Assembly (NCBI GenBank): GCA_964572725.1
Contig: CAZNFW010000005.1
Location: forward strand, 38,434-102,433
Direction: 5' to 3'
DNA from: Rosettibacter sp964572725
GTDB lineage: Bacteria; Bacteroidota; Ignavibacteria; Ignavibacteriales; Melioribacteraceae
Length of the DNA: 64,000 nucleotides
Numbering within the stretch: the first letter of the stretch is position 1; each line of letters begins with the position of its first letter. Positions 6,817-15,056 of this stretch are shown piece by piece. The position numbers and the translations under genes are program-made. The notes beneath the pieces were generated by a model that had not been told where the DNA came from, searched no databases, and saw only the letters and a program-made list of their open reading frames with translations.

Positions 6817-8145
6817 ATGACTGCCATCAATCATTCAGAAAATGGCCGAATTACTACAAAAATCGGGAAATACAGATGGGTAATTCTTGCATTAGTGTTT
6901 TTTGCTACAACTGTGAATTATCTCGACCGACAAGTAATAAGTCTACTTAAAGATGACTACCTCGAACCTCAGTTTAACTGGAGCGAAACTGATTATGCAA
7001 ATATTGTGGTTGTATTTCAACTTTGCTATGCTTTAGGAATGTTAGTTGTAGGTTGGTTTATTGATAAGGTTGGAACAAAATTAGGTTATGCACTCTCACT
7101 TACTATATGGAGTTTAGCTGCTATTGGACATGCTTTTGCAAGAAGTACTGTTGGATTTATGGTTGCTCGTGGATTTTTAGGAATTAGTGAATCTGGAAAT
7201 TTCCCAGCTGCAATTAAAACAGTTGCTGAATGGTTCCCTAAAAAGGAAAGAGCATTGGCAACAGGAATATTTAATTCAGGGACAAATGTTGGTGCAATAA
7301 TAGCTCCATTATCAGTTCCTTTTATTGCTGCAGCTTGGGGCTGGCAGGAAGCTTTTATTATTACGGGTGCAATTGGGTTAATTTGGCTGATATTTTGGTT
7401 TGTTATGTATGAAATTCCTTCTAAACATAAAAAATTAAGTAAAGAAGAATTTGAATACATTCATAGTGACAAAGATGAAACTGTAGAAAATCAAAATAAA
7501 GAAAAAGTAAGCTGGTTCAAATTACTCACATATCGTCAAACTTGGGCATTCGTTATTGGTAAATTTATGACCGATCCAATTTGGTGGTTTTATTTATTCT
7601 GGTTACCGTCATTTCTCAATAAACAATATGGAATGACTAAAACTGATTATGCTTTGCCTATAGCTGTGGTTTATACATTGACAACTGTGGGTAGTATTTT
7701 TGGCGGCTGGCTTTCAGGATATTTTATTGGTAAAGGCTGGCCTGTCTATAAAGCAAGAAGAACTGCCATGCTTGTTTTTGCTTTATTAGTTGTTCCAGTG
7801 GTTTTTGCTCAGGCTTTAGGTACATATAGTTATTGGTATGCAGTATTAATTATTGGACTTGCAGCAGCATCTCATCAAGCATGGTCTGCAAATATTTTTA
7901 CTACAACTTCAGATATGTTCCCTAAAAAAGCTGTTGCTTCTGTAACTGGTATTGGTGGTATGGCTGGAGCTATTGGAGGAATTTTACTTTCGAGTTTAGC
8001 AGGTTTATTATTAGACCATTTCAAAGCTCTGGGTAATATTGAAACAGGTTATTACATTATGTTCATTATTTGTGGAACAGCTTACTTAGGTGCTTGGGTA
8101 ATATTTAATTTATTAGCTCCTCAAATGAAAAAAGTAGAATTATAA
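6817..8145 (+). CDS. exuT: Hexuronate transporter, MFS (ExuT-like, ACS family)
   Basis: 442-aa major facilitator transporter with 12 predicted membrane segments, in the anion:cation symporter family that includes ExuT and other hexuronate or sugar-acid carriers. Visible motifs are NYLDRQVIS in the first helix, GWFIDKVGTKLG (the MFS loop 2-3 motif), and ARGFLGISESGNFPAAIKTVAEWFPKKERALATG, typical of ExuT. A GAGG site precedes the ATG. It is the first gene of the uronate catabolic operon, 18 bases before uxaC, so galacturonate or glucuronate proton symport is the likely role. Substrate assignment rests on family and context. Confidence 0.87.
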   Translation: MTAINHSENGRITTKIGKYRWVILALVFFATTVNYLDRQVISLLKDDYLEPQFNWSETDYANIVVVFQLCYALGMLVVGWFIDKVGTKLGYALSLTIWSLAAIGHAFARSTVGFMVARGFLGISESGNFPAAIKTVAEWFPKKERALATGIFNSGTNVGAIIAPLSVPFIAAAWGWQEAFIITGAIGLIWLIFWFVMYEIPSKHKKLSKEEFEYIHSDKDETVENQNKEKVSWFKLLTYRQTWAFVIGKFMTDPIWWFYLFWLPSFLNKQYGMTKTDYALPIAVVYTLTTVGSIFGGWLSGYFIGKGWPVYKARRTAMLVFALLVVPVVFAQALGTYSYWYAVLIIGLAAASHQAWSANIFTTTSDMFPKKAVASVTGIGGMAGAIGGILLSSLAGLLLDHFKALGNIETGYYIMFIICGTAYLGAWVIFNLLAPQMKKVEL

Positions 8146-8163
8146 AATAAATTGGGTTTTATT

Positions 8164-9576
8164 ATGAAAGATGTATTTATTACAGAAAATTTTTTATTGA
8201 CAAATAAAACTGCTCAGATTCTTTATCACGAGTATGCAGCAAAGAAGCCAATCATTGATTATCACTGTCATCTGCCTGTAAACGAAATTGCAGAGAATAA
8301 AAAGTTTGAAAATATTACACAAATATGGCTGTATGGAGATCATTATAAATGGCGAGCAATGAGAACCAATGGTGTCAACGAAAGATATATTACAGGTGAT
8401 GCTTCTGATAAAGAAAAATTTTTCAAATGGGCAGAAACAGTTCCATATACAATTAAAAATCCTCTTTATCATTGGACTCATATGGAACTGAAGAAACCAT
8501 TTGGTATTTCTGATAAATTATTAAACTTAGATACTGCCGAAGAAATTTGGAATCGCTGCAACGAACTACTTCAGCAGGATGATTTTTCTACTCAGGGAAT
8601 AATTAAACAATGGAACGTTGAAGTAATTTGTACAACTGATGATCCTGTTGATTCACTCGAATATCACAAAAAAATAAAAGAAAATCCTTTTGGAACAAAA
8701 GTAATACCAGCTTTTCGTCCCGATAAAGCAATGGCTGTTGAAAACTTAGCTGAGTTCTTAAATTATCTAAAAAAACTTGAGCAAGCATCAAATATATCAA
8801 TTAAAGATTTCCAAAGCTTTATCGAAGCAATAAGAAAACGACATGATTACTTTCATGAAAATGGATGCCGCCTTTCTGATCATGGAATTGAGACAGCTTA
8901 TGCAGAAGATTATACTCTAAGTGAAATCGAAAATATTTTTCAAAAAATATTATCTAAAAAGGAACTAACACAAAGTGAAATACTCAAATTCAAATCTGCT
9001 ATGATGTATGAATTTGGAATTATGGATTATGAAAAAGGTTGGGTTCATCAATTACATCTTGGTGCATTAAGAAATAATAATTCAAGAATGTATCGAACTT
9101 TGGGACCAGATACCGGCTGGGATTCAATCGGCGATTTTGAAATTGCTCGACCACTTGCAAAATTTTTAGATAGACTTGATAGTGAAAACAAATTAACAAA
9201 AACAATAATTTATAATCTTAATCCCGCTGATAATGAATTAATCGCAACAATGATTGGTAATTTCCAGGATGGAACTATTCCAGGCAAACTGCAATATGGA
9301 AGTGCATGGTGGTTCTTAGATCAAAAAAGTGGAATTGAAAAACAAATTGATGCTCTATCGAATATGAGCTTGCTTAGCAGATTTATTGGTATGTTAACTG
9401 ACTCCCGCAGTTTCTTATCTTATGTGCGCCACGAATATTTTAGAAGAATTCTTTGTAACATCTTAGGCGAAGAAATTGAAAAAGGATTGATACCGAATGA
9501 TATTAAATTAATTGGAAAAATTGTTGAAGATATTTCGTACAACAATGCAAGAAATTATTTTGACTTTTGGAATTAA
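8164..9576 (+). CDS. uxaC: Glucuronate/galacturonate isomerase
   Basis: 470-aa uronate isomerase (EC 5.3.1.12) converting D-galacturonate to D-tagaturonate and D-glucuronate to D-fructuronate. It is an amidohydrolase-fold protein: the metal-binding HxH is seen at His34/His36 in IIDYHCHLP, followed by QIWLYGDHYKWRAMR. MYRTLGPDTGWDSIGD and LTDSRSFLSYVRHEYFRRIL are typical UxaC blocks. Full family length. I use the ATG at 8164, in MKDVFITENFLLTN, as in homologues, rather than a TTG four codons upstream. Its product is the substrate of the next gene, uxaE. Confidence 0.96.
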   Translation: MKDVFITENFLLTNKTAQILYHEYAAKKPIIDYHCHLPVNEIAENKKFENITQIWLYGDHYKWRAMRTNGVNERYITGDASDKEKFFKWAETVPYTIKNPLYHWTHMELKKPFGISDKLLNLDTAEEIWNRCNELLQQDDFSTQGIIKQWNVEVICTTDDPVDSLEYHKKIKENPFGTKVIPAFRPDKAMAVENLAEFLNYLKKLEQASNISIKDFQSFIEAIRKRHDYFHENGCRLSDHGIETAYAEDYTLSEIENIFQKILSKKELTQSEILKFKSAMMYEFGIMDYEKGWVHQLHLGALRNNNSRMYRTLGPDTGWDSIGDFEIARPLAKFLDRLDSENKLTKTIIYNLNPADNELIATMIGNFQDGTIPGKLQYGSAWWFLDQKSGIEKQIDALSNMSLLSRFIGMLTDSRSFLSYVRHEYFRRILCNILGEEIEKGLIPNDIKLIGKIVEDISYNNARNYFDFWN

Positions 9577-9597
9577 TAATAATAATGAAGGTAAATC

Positions 9598-11145
9598 ATG
9601 GAACTATCAAATTTAATGGAAGAAATAAAAAGTAATAACATAGTAAGCAATCAATTAGTAGAACTTCAAATTGGAGATTCTATTAAAATAAAAGCTTACC
9701 CATTTTCTGTTAATAACATTGATGATTCTTTTTTCTTTATGGGTAAAGAAAATTTAGAAAAATTTCTTTTTATTGTTTATGCTAAAGACCAATATGCAAA
9801 AAACTTTGACGGCGAAGTTATTGATGCCGGCAAACAAGTTTTTATAAAGAAATGTAATCTTACAACAAAAAATAGAATTGAACTGCAAAAATTATTTGAC
9901 TTCACAATTGCTAAACCTCTTGGATTATGTAATTCATTTGGATGTGGTGATCGATTAGGACTTGCAAATCCAGGCCACATTCGTGCAATAAAAGATTCTG
10001 GATTTAAACCAATTTTAGCTCAACAATCAATTAGAGAATTAACCCGCACACAAAGAACTCCTCAAGAAGTGATGGATGCTGCTGTTTGGGCTGTATTTCA
10101 AGAAGGTTATAAAGATGGATTTGGTTCCGATGCAGACCACCTCAAAACTTTTGAAGATATTGATTTAATGCTAAGTGCTAATTTTACAATGTTTACTTTT
10201 GATCCAAGCGAACATGTTGATAATAATGCAGACCATTACAACGAAAATGAATTAATTGAAAAAGTAAAATCAATTAATTGGGATGAATTGAAAGATTCTT
10301 ATGAAGAAGCAGAGAAAAGATATGTAAACATAAAATTCAATATTTCTGATAAATTAACTCTCGAAGTTACAAAAGAAAATTTTCTTAGAGCCTATGCAAA
10401 ATATGGAAAAGCAATAATTCATATTAAAAAAATGTATGATTATCTTTCATCAAAATGTGAAAGCGGTAAATTCGAAGTTGAAGTTTCTGTTGATGAAACT
10501 GAATCTGTTACATCTCCATTCGAACATTTCTTTTTTGCAAATGAACTTAATCGACTTGGTGTAAAATATATTAGCTTGGCTCCAAGATTTATTGGTGATT
10601 TTGAAAAAGGTATTGATTATAAAGGTGATTTAGATTTATTTAAAAAAGAATATGAAAAACATTTAGCAATAACTAAATATTTTGGAAAATATAAAATTAG
10701 TTTACATTCAGGTAGTGATAAATTTTCTGCTTATCGTGTAATTGGTTCATTAAAAGATGCATACACTCATGTTAAAACTGCAGGCACAAGTTATCTTGAA
10801 GCATTGAGAGTTGTTGCAGCAAAACAGCCAGATTTGTTTAGAGAAATCTTAGATTTCAGCAAAGGTCTTTACGAAACTGAAAAAAGAAGTTATCATGTTT
10901 CTGCGGATATTAATAAGGTAAAGACTGGCAAAGAATATTCTAACGAAGAATTATTAAGTTTATTTAATTCTAATGATGTTCGACAAGTACTTCATGTTAC
11001 ATTCGGTAAAGTATTGACTGAAAAAGATTCTGATGGAAAATTTTTGTTCAAAGATAAAATTCTTAGATGCTTAATTGAAAACGAAGATACTCATTATGAA
11101 TTTATAGTCAATCATTTCAAAAAACATTTGGAGCCTTTTAAGTGA
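9598..11145 (+). CDS. uxaE: Tagaturonate epimerase
   Basis: 515-aa member of the UxaE family, first defined in Thermotoga, which epimerises D-tagaturonate at C3 to D-fructuronate. This lets galacturonate join the glucuronate branch without altronate enzymes. Recognised from the SFGCGDRLGLANPGHIRA block, RTPQEVMDAAVWAVF, DGFGSDADHLKT (probable metal ligands in GSDADH) and the late LHSGSDKFSAY. No altronate oxidoreductase or altronate dehydratase is seen in this operon, which agrees with the UxaE route. It overlaps the start of kdgA, so the two are translationally coupled. Confidence 0.9.
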   Translation: MELSNLMEEIKSNNIVSNQLVELQIGDSIKIKAYPFSVNNIDDSFFFMGKENLEKFLFIVYAKDQYAKNFDGEVIDAGKQVFIKKCNLTTKNRIELQKLFDFTIAKPLGLCNSFGCGDRLGLANPGHIRAIKDSGFKPILAQQSIRELTRTQRTPQEVMDAAVWAVFQEGYKDGFGSDADHLKTFEDIDLMLSANFTMFTFDPSEHVDNNADHYNENELIEKVKSINWDELKDSYEEAEKRYVNIKFNISDKLTLEVTKENFLRAYAKYGKAIIHIKKMYDYLSSKCESGKFEVEVSVDETESVTSPFEHFFFANELNRLGVKYISLAPRFIGDFEKGIDYKGDLDLFKKEYEKHLAITKYFGKYKISLHSGSDKFSAYRVIGSLKDAYTHVKTAGTSYLEALRVVAAKQPDLFREILDFSKGLYETEKRSYHVSADINKVKTGKEYSNEELLSLFNSNDVRQVLHVTFGKVLTEKDSDGKFLFKDKILRCLIENEDTHYEFIVNHFKKHLEPFK

Positions 11146-11719
11146 TGAGCAGACAAACAATAATTGAAGAAATATTAAATAGAAAAGTGGTTGCTGTTCT
11201 TAGAATTAAAGAACAGGAAAAATTAAAAAAAGTAATCGAAGCATTGGCAGATGGCGGAATTACAATTGCAGAAATTACAATGACTGTTCCAAATGCAATT
11301 CAATTAATTGAAAAGATGAGCAGTGAATTGGATGAGAATATTATTGTTGGAGTAGGTTCTGTTCTCAATAAACAAGTTGCTGAAGATGCAATAAAGGCTG
11401 GTGCTAAGTATGTTGTAAGTCCTATATTCAAAAAAGAAATAATTGAAACAGCACACAAATATAATATACCTGCAATGCCGGGATGTTTTACACCTACAGA
11501 AATTCAAACAGCTTACGAATCTGATGCAGACATTATAAAAGTTTTTCCAGCTGATGTTTTAGGCATGGCATTCTTCAAAGGAATTTTAGCTCCAATGCCT
11601 CATCTCAAATTAATGCCTACTGGAGGTGTTACATTAACAAATGCCGGAGAATGGTTAAAAGCTGGTGCTTGTGCTGTTGGTATTGGTTCTGCTTTGCTAG
11701 ATAAAGAAGCAATTCAAAA
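11145..11719 (+). CDS. kdgA: 2-dehydro-3-deoxy-6-phosphogluconate aldolase, 3' end lost in assembly gap
   Basis: KDPG aldolase (EC 4.1.2.14, also acting as 4-hydroxy-2-oxoglutarate aldolase) splits KDPG into pyruvate and glyceraldehyde 3-phosphate. 191 residues are visible of about 210 expected. Motifs: AEITMTVPNA with the catalytic Glu, VGVGSVLN, MPGCFTPTEI, and IKVFPADVLG with the Schiff-base Lys, then LMPTGGVTL and GIGSALLDK. ATG at 11145 overlaps the uxaE stop by one base; a GTG at 11142 is an alternative. The last roughly 15-20 residues are hidden by the Ns. The open frame continues through the gap into the next gene only by chance. Confidence 0.93.
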
Positions 11720-11819
11720 NNNNNNNNNNNNNNNNNNNNNNNNNNNNNNNNNNNNNNNNNNNNNNNNNNNNNNNNNNNNNNNNNNNNNNNNNNNNNNNNN
11801 NNNNNNNNNNNNNNNNNNN
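11720..11819. other. Assembly gap (100 Ns)
   Basis: Exactly 100 Ns, the usual placeholder for a scaffold gap of unknown length. KdgA lacks roughly 15-20 C-terminal residues and the SDR protein roughly 60 N-terminal residues, so the real distance is probably at least 230 bases. Confidence 0.97.
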
Positions 11820-12464
11820 AATGTTCTCGATAAAGAAGCTTTGATTAATGCTAAAAAAGAGATTAATGAAAAGTTAGGTAAAATAGATGTATTAGTTAAT
11901 TGTGCTGGTGGTAATAATCCTGCAGCAACAACACAACTTGAATTTCTTACAAAGGATGATATAAATGATTTATCGAAGGGATTTTTTGGATTAGAACTTG
12001 ATGGCTTTCGTCAAGTATTTGATTTGAATTTCTTAGGTACAGTTTTACCAACAATGATATTTGCTAAAGATATGGTCGGTCGTGGTGGTTCTATTATTAA
12101 TATTTCATCTATGAGTTCTTATAGACCTATCACAAGAGTTGTAGCTTATTCAGCAGCAAAGTCTGCAGTCAATAATTTAACAGAATGGTTAGCTGTTCAT
12201 TTAGCAAAATTAAATATTAGAGTTAACGCTATTGCACCAGGATTTTTCTTAACTGACCAAAATCGATTTTTATTGCTTGATAAAGAAACAAATCAATTAA
12301 CTGAAAGAGGTAAAAAAATTATAGCTCATACACCGATGGGACGCTTTGGTGAGCCTGAAGAAATTGTTGGAACATTGCTCTACCTGATTTCTGATATTTC
12401 AAAATTTGTAACAGGTGTTGTTATTCCCGTTGATGGTGGATTTAATGCATTTTGTGGTGTTTAA
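11820..12464 (+). CDS. uxuB: SDR-type D-mannonate oxidoreductase (fructuronate reductase), 5' end lost in gap
   Basis: 214 visible residues of a short-chain dehydrogenase. The N-terminal nucleotide-binding TGxxxGxG is missing in the gap. Visible: VLVNCAGGNNPAATT, INISSMSSYRPITRVVAYSAAKSAV with the catalytic Ser, Tyr and Lys, and RVNAIAPGFFLTDQNRFLL. The long NCAGGNNP loop and the FFLTDQNR segment match the SDR family of fructuronate reductases (Bacillus YjmF/UxuB, Thermotoga type), not the long-chain E. coli UxuB. The reaction is D-fructuronate + NAD(P)H to D-mannonate. Its place after uxaC and uxaE completes galacturonate to mannonate. Confidence 0.85.
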   Translation, partial: NVLDKEALINAKKEINEKLGKIDVLVNCAGGNNPAATTQLEFLTKDDINDLSKGFFGLELDGFRQVFDLNFLGTVLPTMIFAKDMVGRGGSIINISSMSSYRPITRVVAYSAAKSAVNNLTEWLAVHLAKLNIRVNAIAPGFFLTDQNRFLLLDKETNQLTERGKKIIAHTPMGRFGEPEEIVGTLLYLISDISKFVTGVVIPVDGGFNAFCGV

Positions 12465-12643
12465 TTTAATATCCTTTATTAATAGACTTTTTTATGAACA
12501 TAATTAAATGATAACTCTAAAACTTTGAAGAGACTAAAATAAAGAACATGCTTTTCAAGCAGGTAAAAAAGTTTTTATGATTTTTATAATGGCTTTAAAA
12601 CTATCTTCAAATATTGTAATTAATAAAATGAGGATTAACTAAA

Positions 12644-13726
12644 ATGAGTTATGGATTTAATATTAAAAAAGATACTGCTTTAGACCTTGTTTCATTAGGT
12701 GCTTTAGTTCATCGCCTTGATCCCGGAATTATTCCATTTAGAAAAGCAACTGAATGCAAAATTCATGTAAGCGGCGGTGAATATAATGTTGCTGCTAATT
12801 TATCTGATTGTTTTAAAATGAATACAGGAATTGTAACAGCGATTGTCAAATATCCTATTGGTGATTTAATTGCTGAACGTGTTCGTGCAATGGGTGTAAA
12901 ATTATTTGCGAAAGAATTTCAACATAATGGTGTAAATGGTCCAAACATGGCTACTGTTTATAGTGATAGAGGTTTTGGTTCAAGAGCACCTGTTGTTTTT
13001 TATAACCGAAGCAACGAAGCTGCTGCATTATTAAAACCGGGAGATATAGACTGGAATTCTATTTTTACTCTGGGTGTAAAATGGTTTCACAGCGGGGGAA
13101 TATTTGCTTCATTATCAGAAACTACTGGACAACTTATTATTGAAGGAATGAAAGCAGCTAAAGCATCCGGCGCTGTTACAAGTTTTGATTTGAATTATAG
13201 AGCTAAATTGTGGAATATATGGGGCGGAGAATCCAAAGCTGTTGAAGTTATTCGTAAGATTGTAGAACATGTTGATGTTCTTGTTGGTAACGAAGAAGAT
13301 TTGCAAAAAGGTTTGGGAATTCCTGGACCTGAAGTAACTGCTAAATCAAAATTAGACCCTTCAGTTTTCATTGCAATGATTGATGATGTCGTTAAAAAGT
13401 TTCCTAATGTAAAAGTTGTTGCTACAACTTTAAGAGAAGTTCATTCAACTAATAGGCATAGTTGGAGTGCAGTTGCGTGGATTAATGGCAAAACTTATCA
13501 AGCACCAACTGCAGAACTTGATGTTTATGACAGAGTTGGAGGCGGAGATGGTTTTGCAGCTGGATTTTTCTATGGCATATTAACAGGTGCAGACCCTGAA
13601 GATGCTGTAAAACTTGGATGGGCTCATGGTGCTTTATTGACAACTTATCCCGGTGATACTACCATGGCTACTCTTGATGAAGTAATTGCTTTTGCAAAAG
13701 GTGGTTCTGCAAGAATTCAGAGATAA
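12644..13726 (+). CDS. kdgK: PfkB-family sugar-acid kinase, probably 2-keto-3-deoxygluconate kinase
   Basis: 360-aa ribokinase/PfkB protein. The N-terminal VSGGEYNVAANLS is the substrate-binding glycine motif, SFDLNYRAKLW lies mid-protein, VGNEEDL follows, and DRVGGGDGFAAGFFYG carries the anion hole and catalytic Asp. The REVHSTNRHSW segment is seen in KDG kinases. It would make KDPG from KDG for KdgA. Given the adjacent LarA homologue and 6-phosphogluconate dehydrogenase, gluconate phosphorylation is a less likely but testable alternative. A GAGG site precedes the ATG. The 179-base gap before it is the widest inside the operon, and no terminator is visible there. Confidence 0.82.
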   Translation: MSYGFNIKKDTALDLVSLGALVHRLDPGIIPFRKATECKIHVSGGEYNVAANLSDCFKMNTGIVTAIVKYPIGDLIAERVRAMGVKLFAKEFQHNGVNGPNMATVYSDRGFGSRAPVVFYNRSNEAAALLKPGDIDWNSIFTLGVKWFHSGGIFASLSETTGQLIIEGMKAAKASGAVTSFDLNYRAKLWNIWGGESKAVEVIRKIVEHVDVLVGNEEDLQKGLGIPGPEVTAKSKLDPSVFIAMIDDVVKKFPNVKVVATTLREVHSTNRHSWSAVAWINGKTYQAPTAELDVYDRVGGGDGFAAGFFYGILTGADPEDAVKLGWAHGALLTTYPGDTTMATLDEVIAFAKGGSARIQR

Positions 13727-13762
13727 TACCATGTGCTCCATAATTTATAATTTGAGGAATTT

Positions 13763-15034
13763 ATGATTTACTTTGCATCTGGAGCACCAGATAAAATTTT
13801 TAATGAAGCAGAAATTAAAGAAAGTCTTTATTCTGCACTGGACAAATTAGGAAACAAGAAAAAAGTTCTTGTTATTCCTCCAGATTTTACTCGATATCAC
13901 TCTAAAGCTGGAGATATAACTCGTTATATTTACGAGTATTATAAAGATAATTTAAAAGATATTTTGCCAGCTCTTGGAACTCATACCCCTATGACTGATA
14001 ACGAAATTGAAACCATGTTTGGAAATGTTCCAAAGAATTTATTTCGAATTCATAGATGGAGAGAGGATTTAGTGACGCTTGGCGAAGTTCCAGCTGAATA
14101 TGTTAATAAAGTATCCGAAGGAAAAGTAAATTATTCATGGCCGGCTCAAGTTAATAAATTACTTGTGGAAGGTAACTTTGATTTAATTTTATCAATTGGT
14201 CAAGTTGTTCCTCACGAAGTAATTGGAATGGCTAATTATAATAAAAATATTTTTGTTGGAACTGGTGGCAAGGAAGGAATTAACAAAAGCCATTTCCTAG
14301 GTGCAGTTTATGGAATGGAAAGAATTATGGGACGAGCAGAAAATCCTGTAAGAAGTGTTTTAAATTATGCTTCTGATAATTTTGCAAGACATCTGCCAAT
14401 AGTTTATATCTTAACTGTAATAGGTAAGGACGAAAATAATAATCTTGTAATGAAAGGACTTTATATTGGTGATGATTTTGAATGTTTTAAATTAGCTTCT
14501 GAGTTATCTCTAAAAGTAAACTTTGAAATGTTAGATAAACCACTTAAAAAAATAGTTGTTTATCTCGACCCTCATGAATTTAAAAGTACTTGGCTTGGAA
14601 ATAAAAGTATATATCGTACACGAATGGCAATTGCAGATGAGGGCGAACTTATTATTCTTGCACCTGGATTGAAGGAATTTGGTGAAGATAAAGAAATCGA
14701 CAAATTAATTAGAAAATATGGGTATAAAACTACTCCAGAAATTTTGAAATATGTTGAAGAATATGATGAACTAAAAAATAACTTGAGTGCAGCTGCCCAC
14801 TTAATTCATGGTTCGTCTGAAAATCGTTTTAAGATTACTTATTGTCCCGGTCATTTATCTAAAGAAGAAATAGAAAGCGTTAATTTTAATTATGCTGACC
14901 TTGTAACTATGATGAAGAAATACAACCCAGAAAAATTAAAAGATGGATTTAATGAAGTTGATGGTGAAATTATATTCTTCATTTCAAATCCAGCTCTGGG
15001 TTTGTGGTCATACAAAGGAAGATTTATTAATTAA
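13763..15034 (+). CDS. LarA-family nickel-dependent 2-hydroxyacid racemase/epimerase homologue
   Basis: 423-aa homologue of lactate racemase LarA, which uses a nickel-pincer nucleotide cofactor to move a hydride at C2 of hydroxyacids. Residues matching Lactobacillus LarA by motif and spacing: Arg44 in PDFTR (LarA Arg75), His74 in GTHTPMT (His108), His151 in VPHEV (His174), Lys161 (cofactor-tethering Lys184) and His177 (Ni ligand His200). The 10- and 26-residue spacings from His151 to Lys161 and His177 equal those in LarA. Known homologues include D-gluconate 2-epimerases. Lying between the KDG kinase and gnd in a uronate operon, it may interconvert D-mannonate and D-gluconate. Cofactor genes larB, larC and larE are not in the window. 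Substrate is inference. Confidence 0.83.
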   Translation: MIYFASGAPDKIFNEAEIKESLYSALDKLGNKKKVLVIPPDFTRYHSKAGDITRYIYEYYKDNLKDILPALGTHTPMTDNEIETMFGNVPKNLFRIHRWREDLVTLGEVPAEYVNKVSEGKVNYSWPAQVNKLLVEGNFDLILSIGQVVPHEVIGMANYNKNIFVGTGGKEGINKSHFLGAVYGMERIMGRAENPVRSVLNYASDNFARHLPIVYILTVIGKDENNNLVMKGLYIGDDFECFKLASELSLKVNFEMLDKPLKKIVVYLDPHEFKSTWLGNKSIYRTRMAIADEGELIILAPGLKEFGEDKEIDKLIRKYGYKTTPEILKYVEEYDELKNNLSAAAHLIHGSSENRFKITYCPGHLSKEEIESVNFNYADLVTMMKKYNPEKLKDGFNEVDGEIIFFISNPALGLWSYKGRFIN

Positions 15035-15056
15035 AAATAAAAGGAGAATTATAATT

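Noticed and set aside
11142..12464. A single open frame joining KDPG aldolase and an SDR dehydrogenase
   Set aside because: It crosses 100 Ns. Each half lacks part of its own family length, so they are two genes with an unsequenced junction.
14943..15056. 38-codon N-terminal extension of 6-phosphogluconate dehydrogenase
   Set aside because: It lies within the larA-family coding sequence in another frame. Homology and the AAGGAG site start at 15057.
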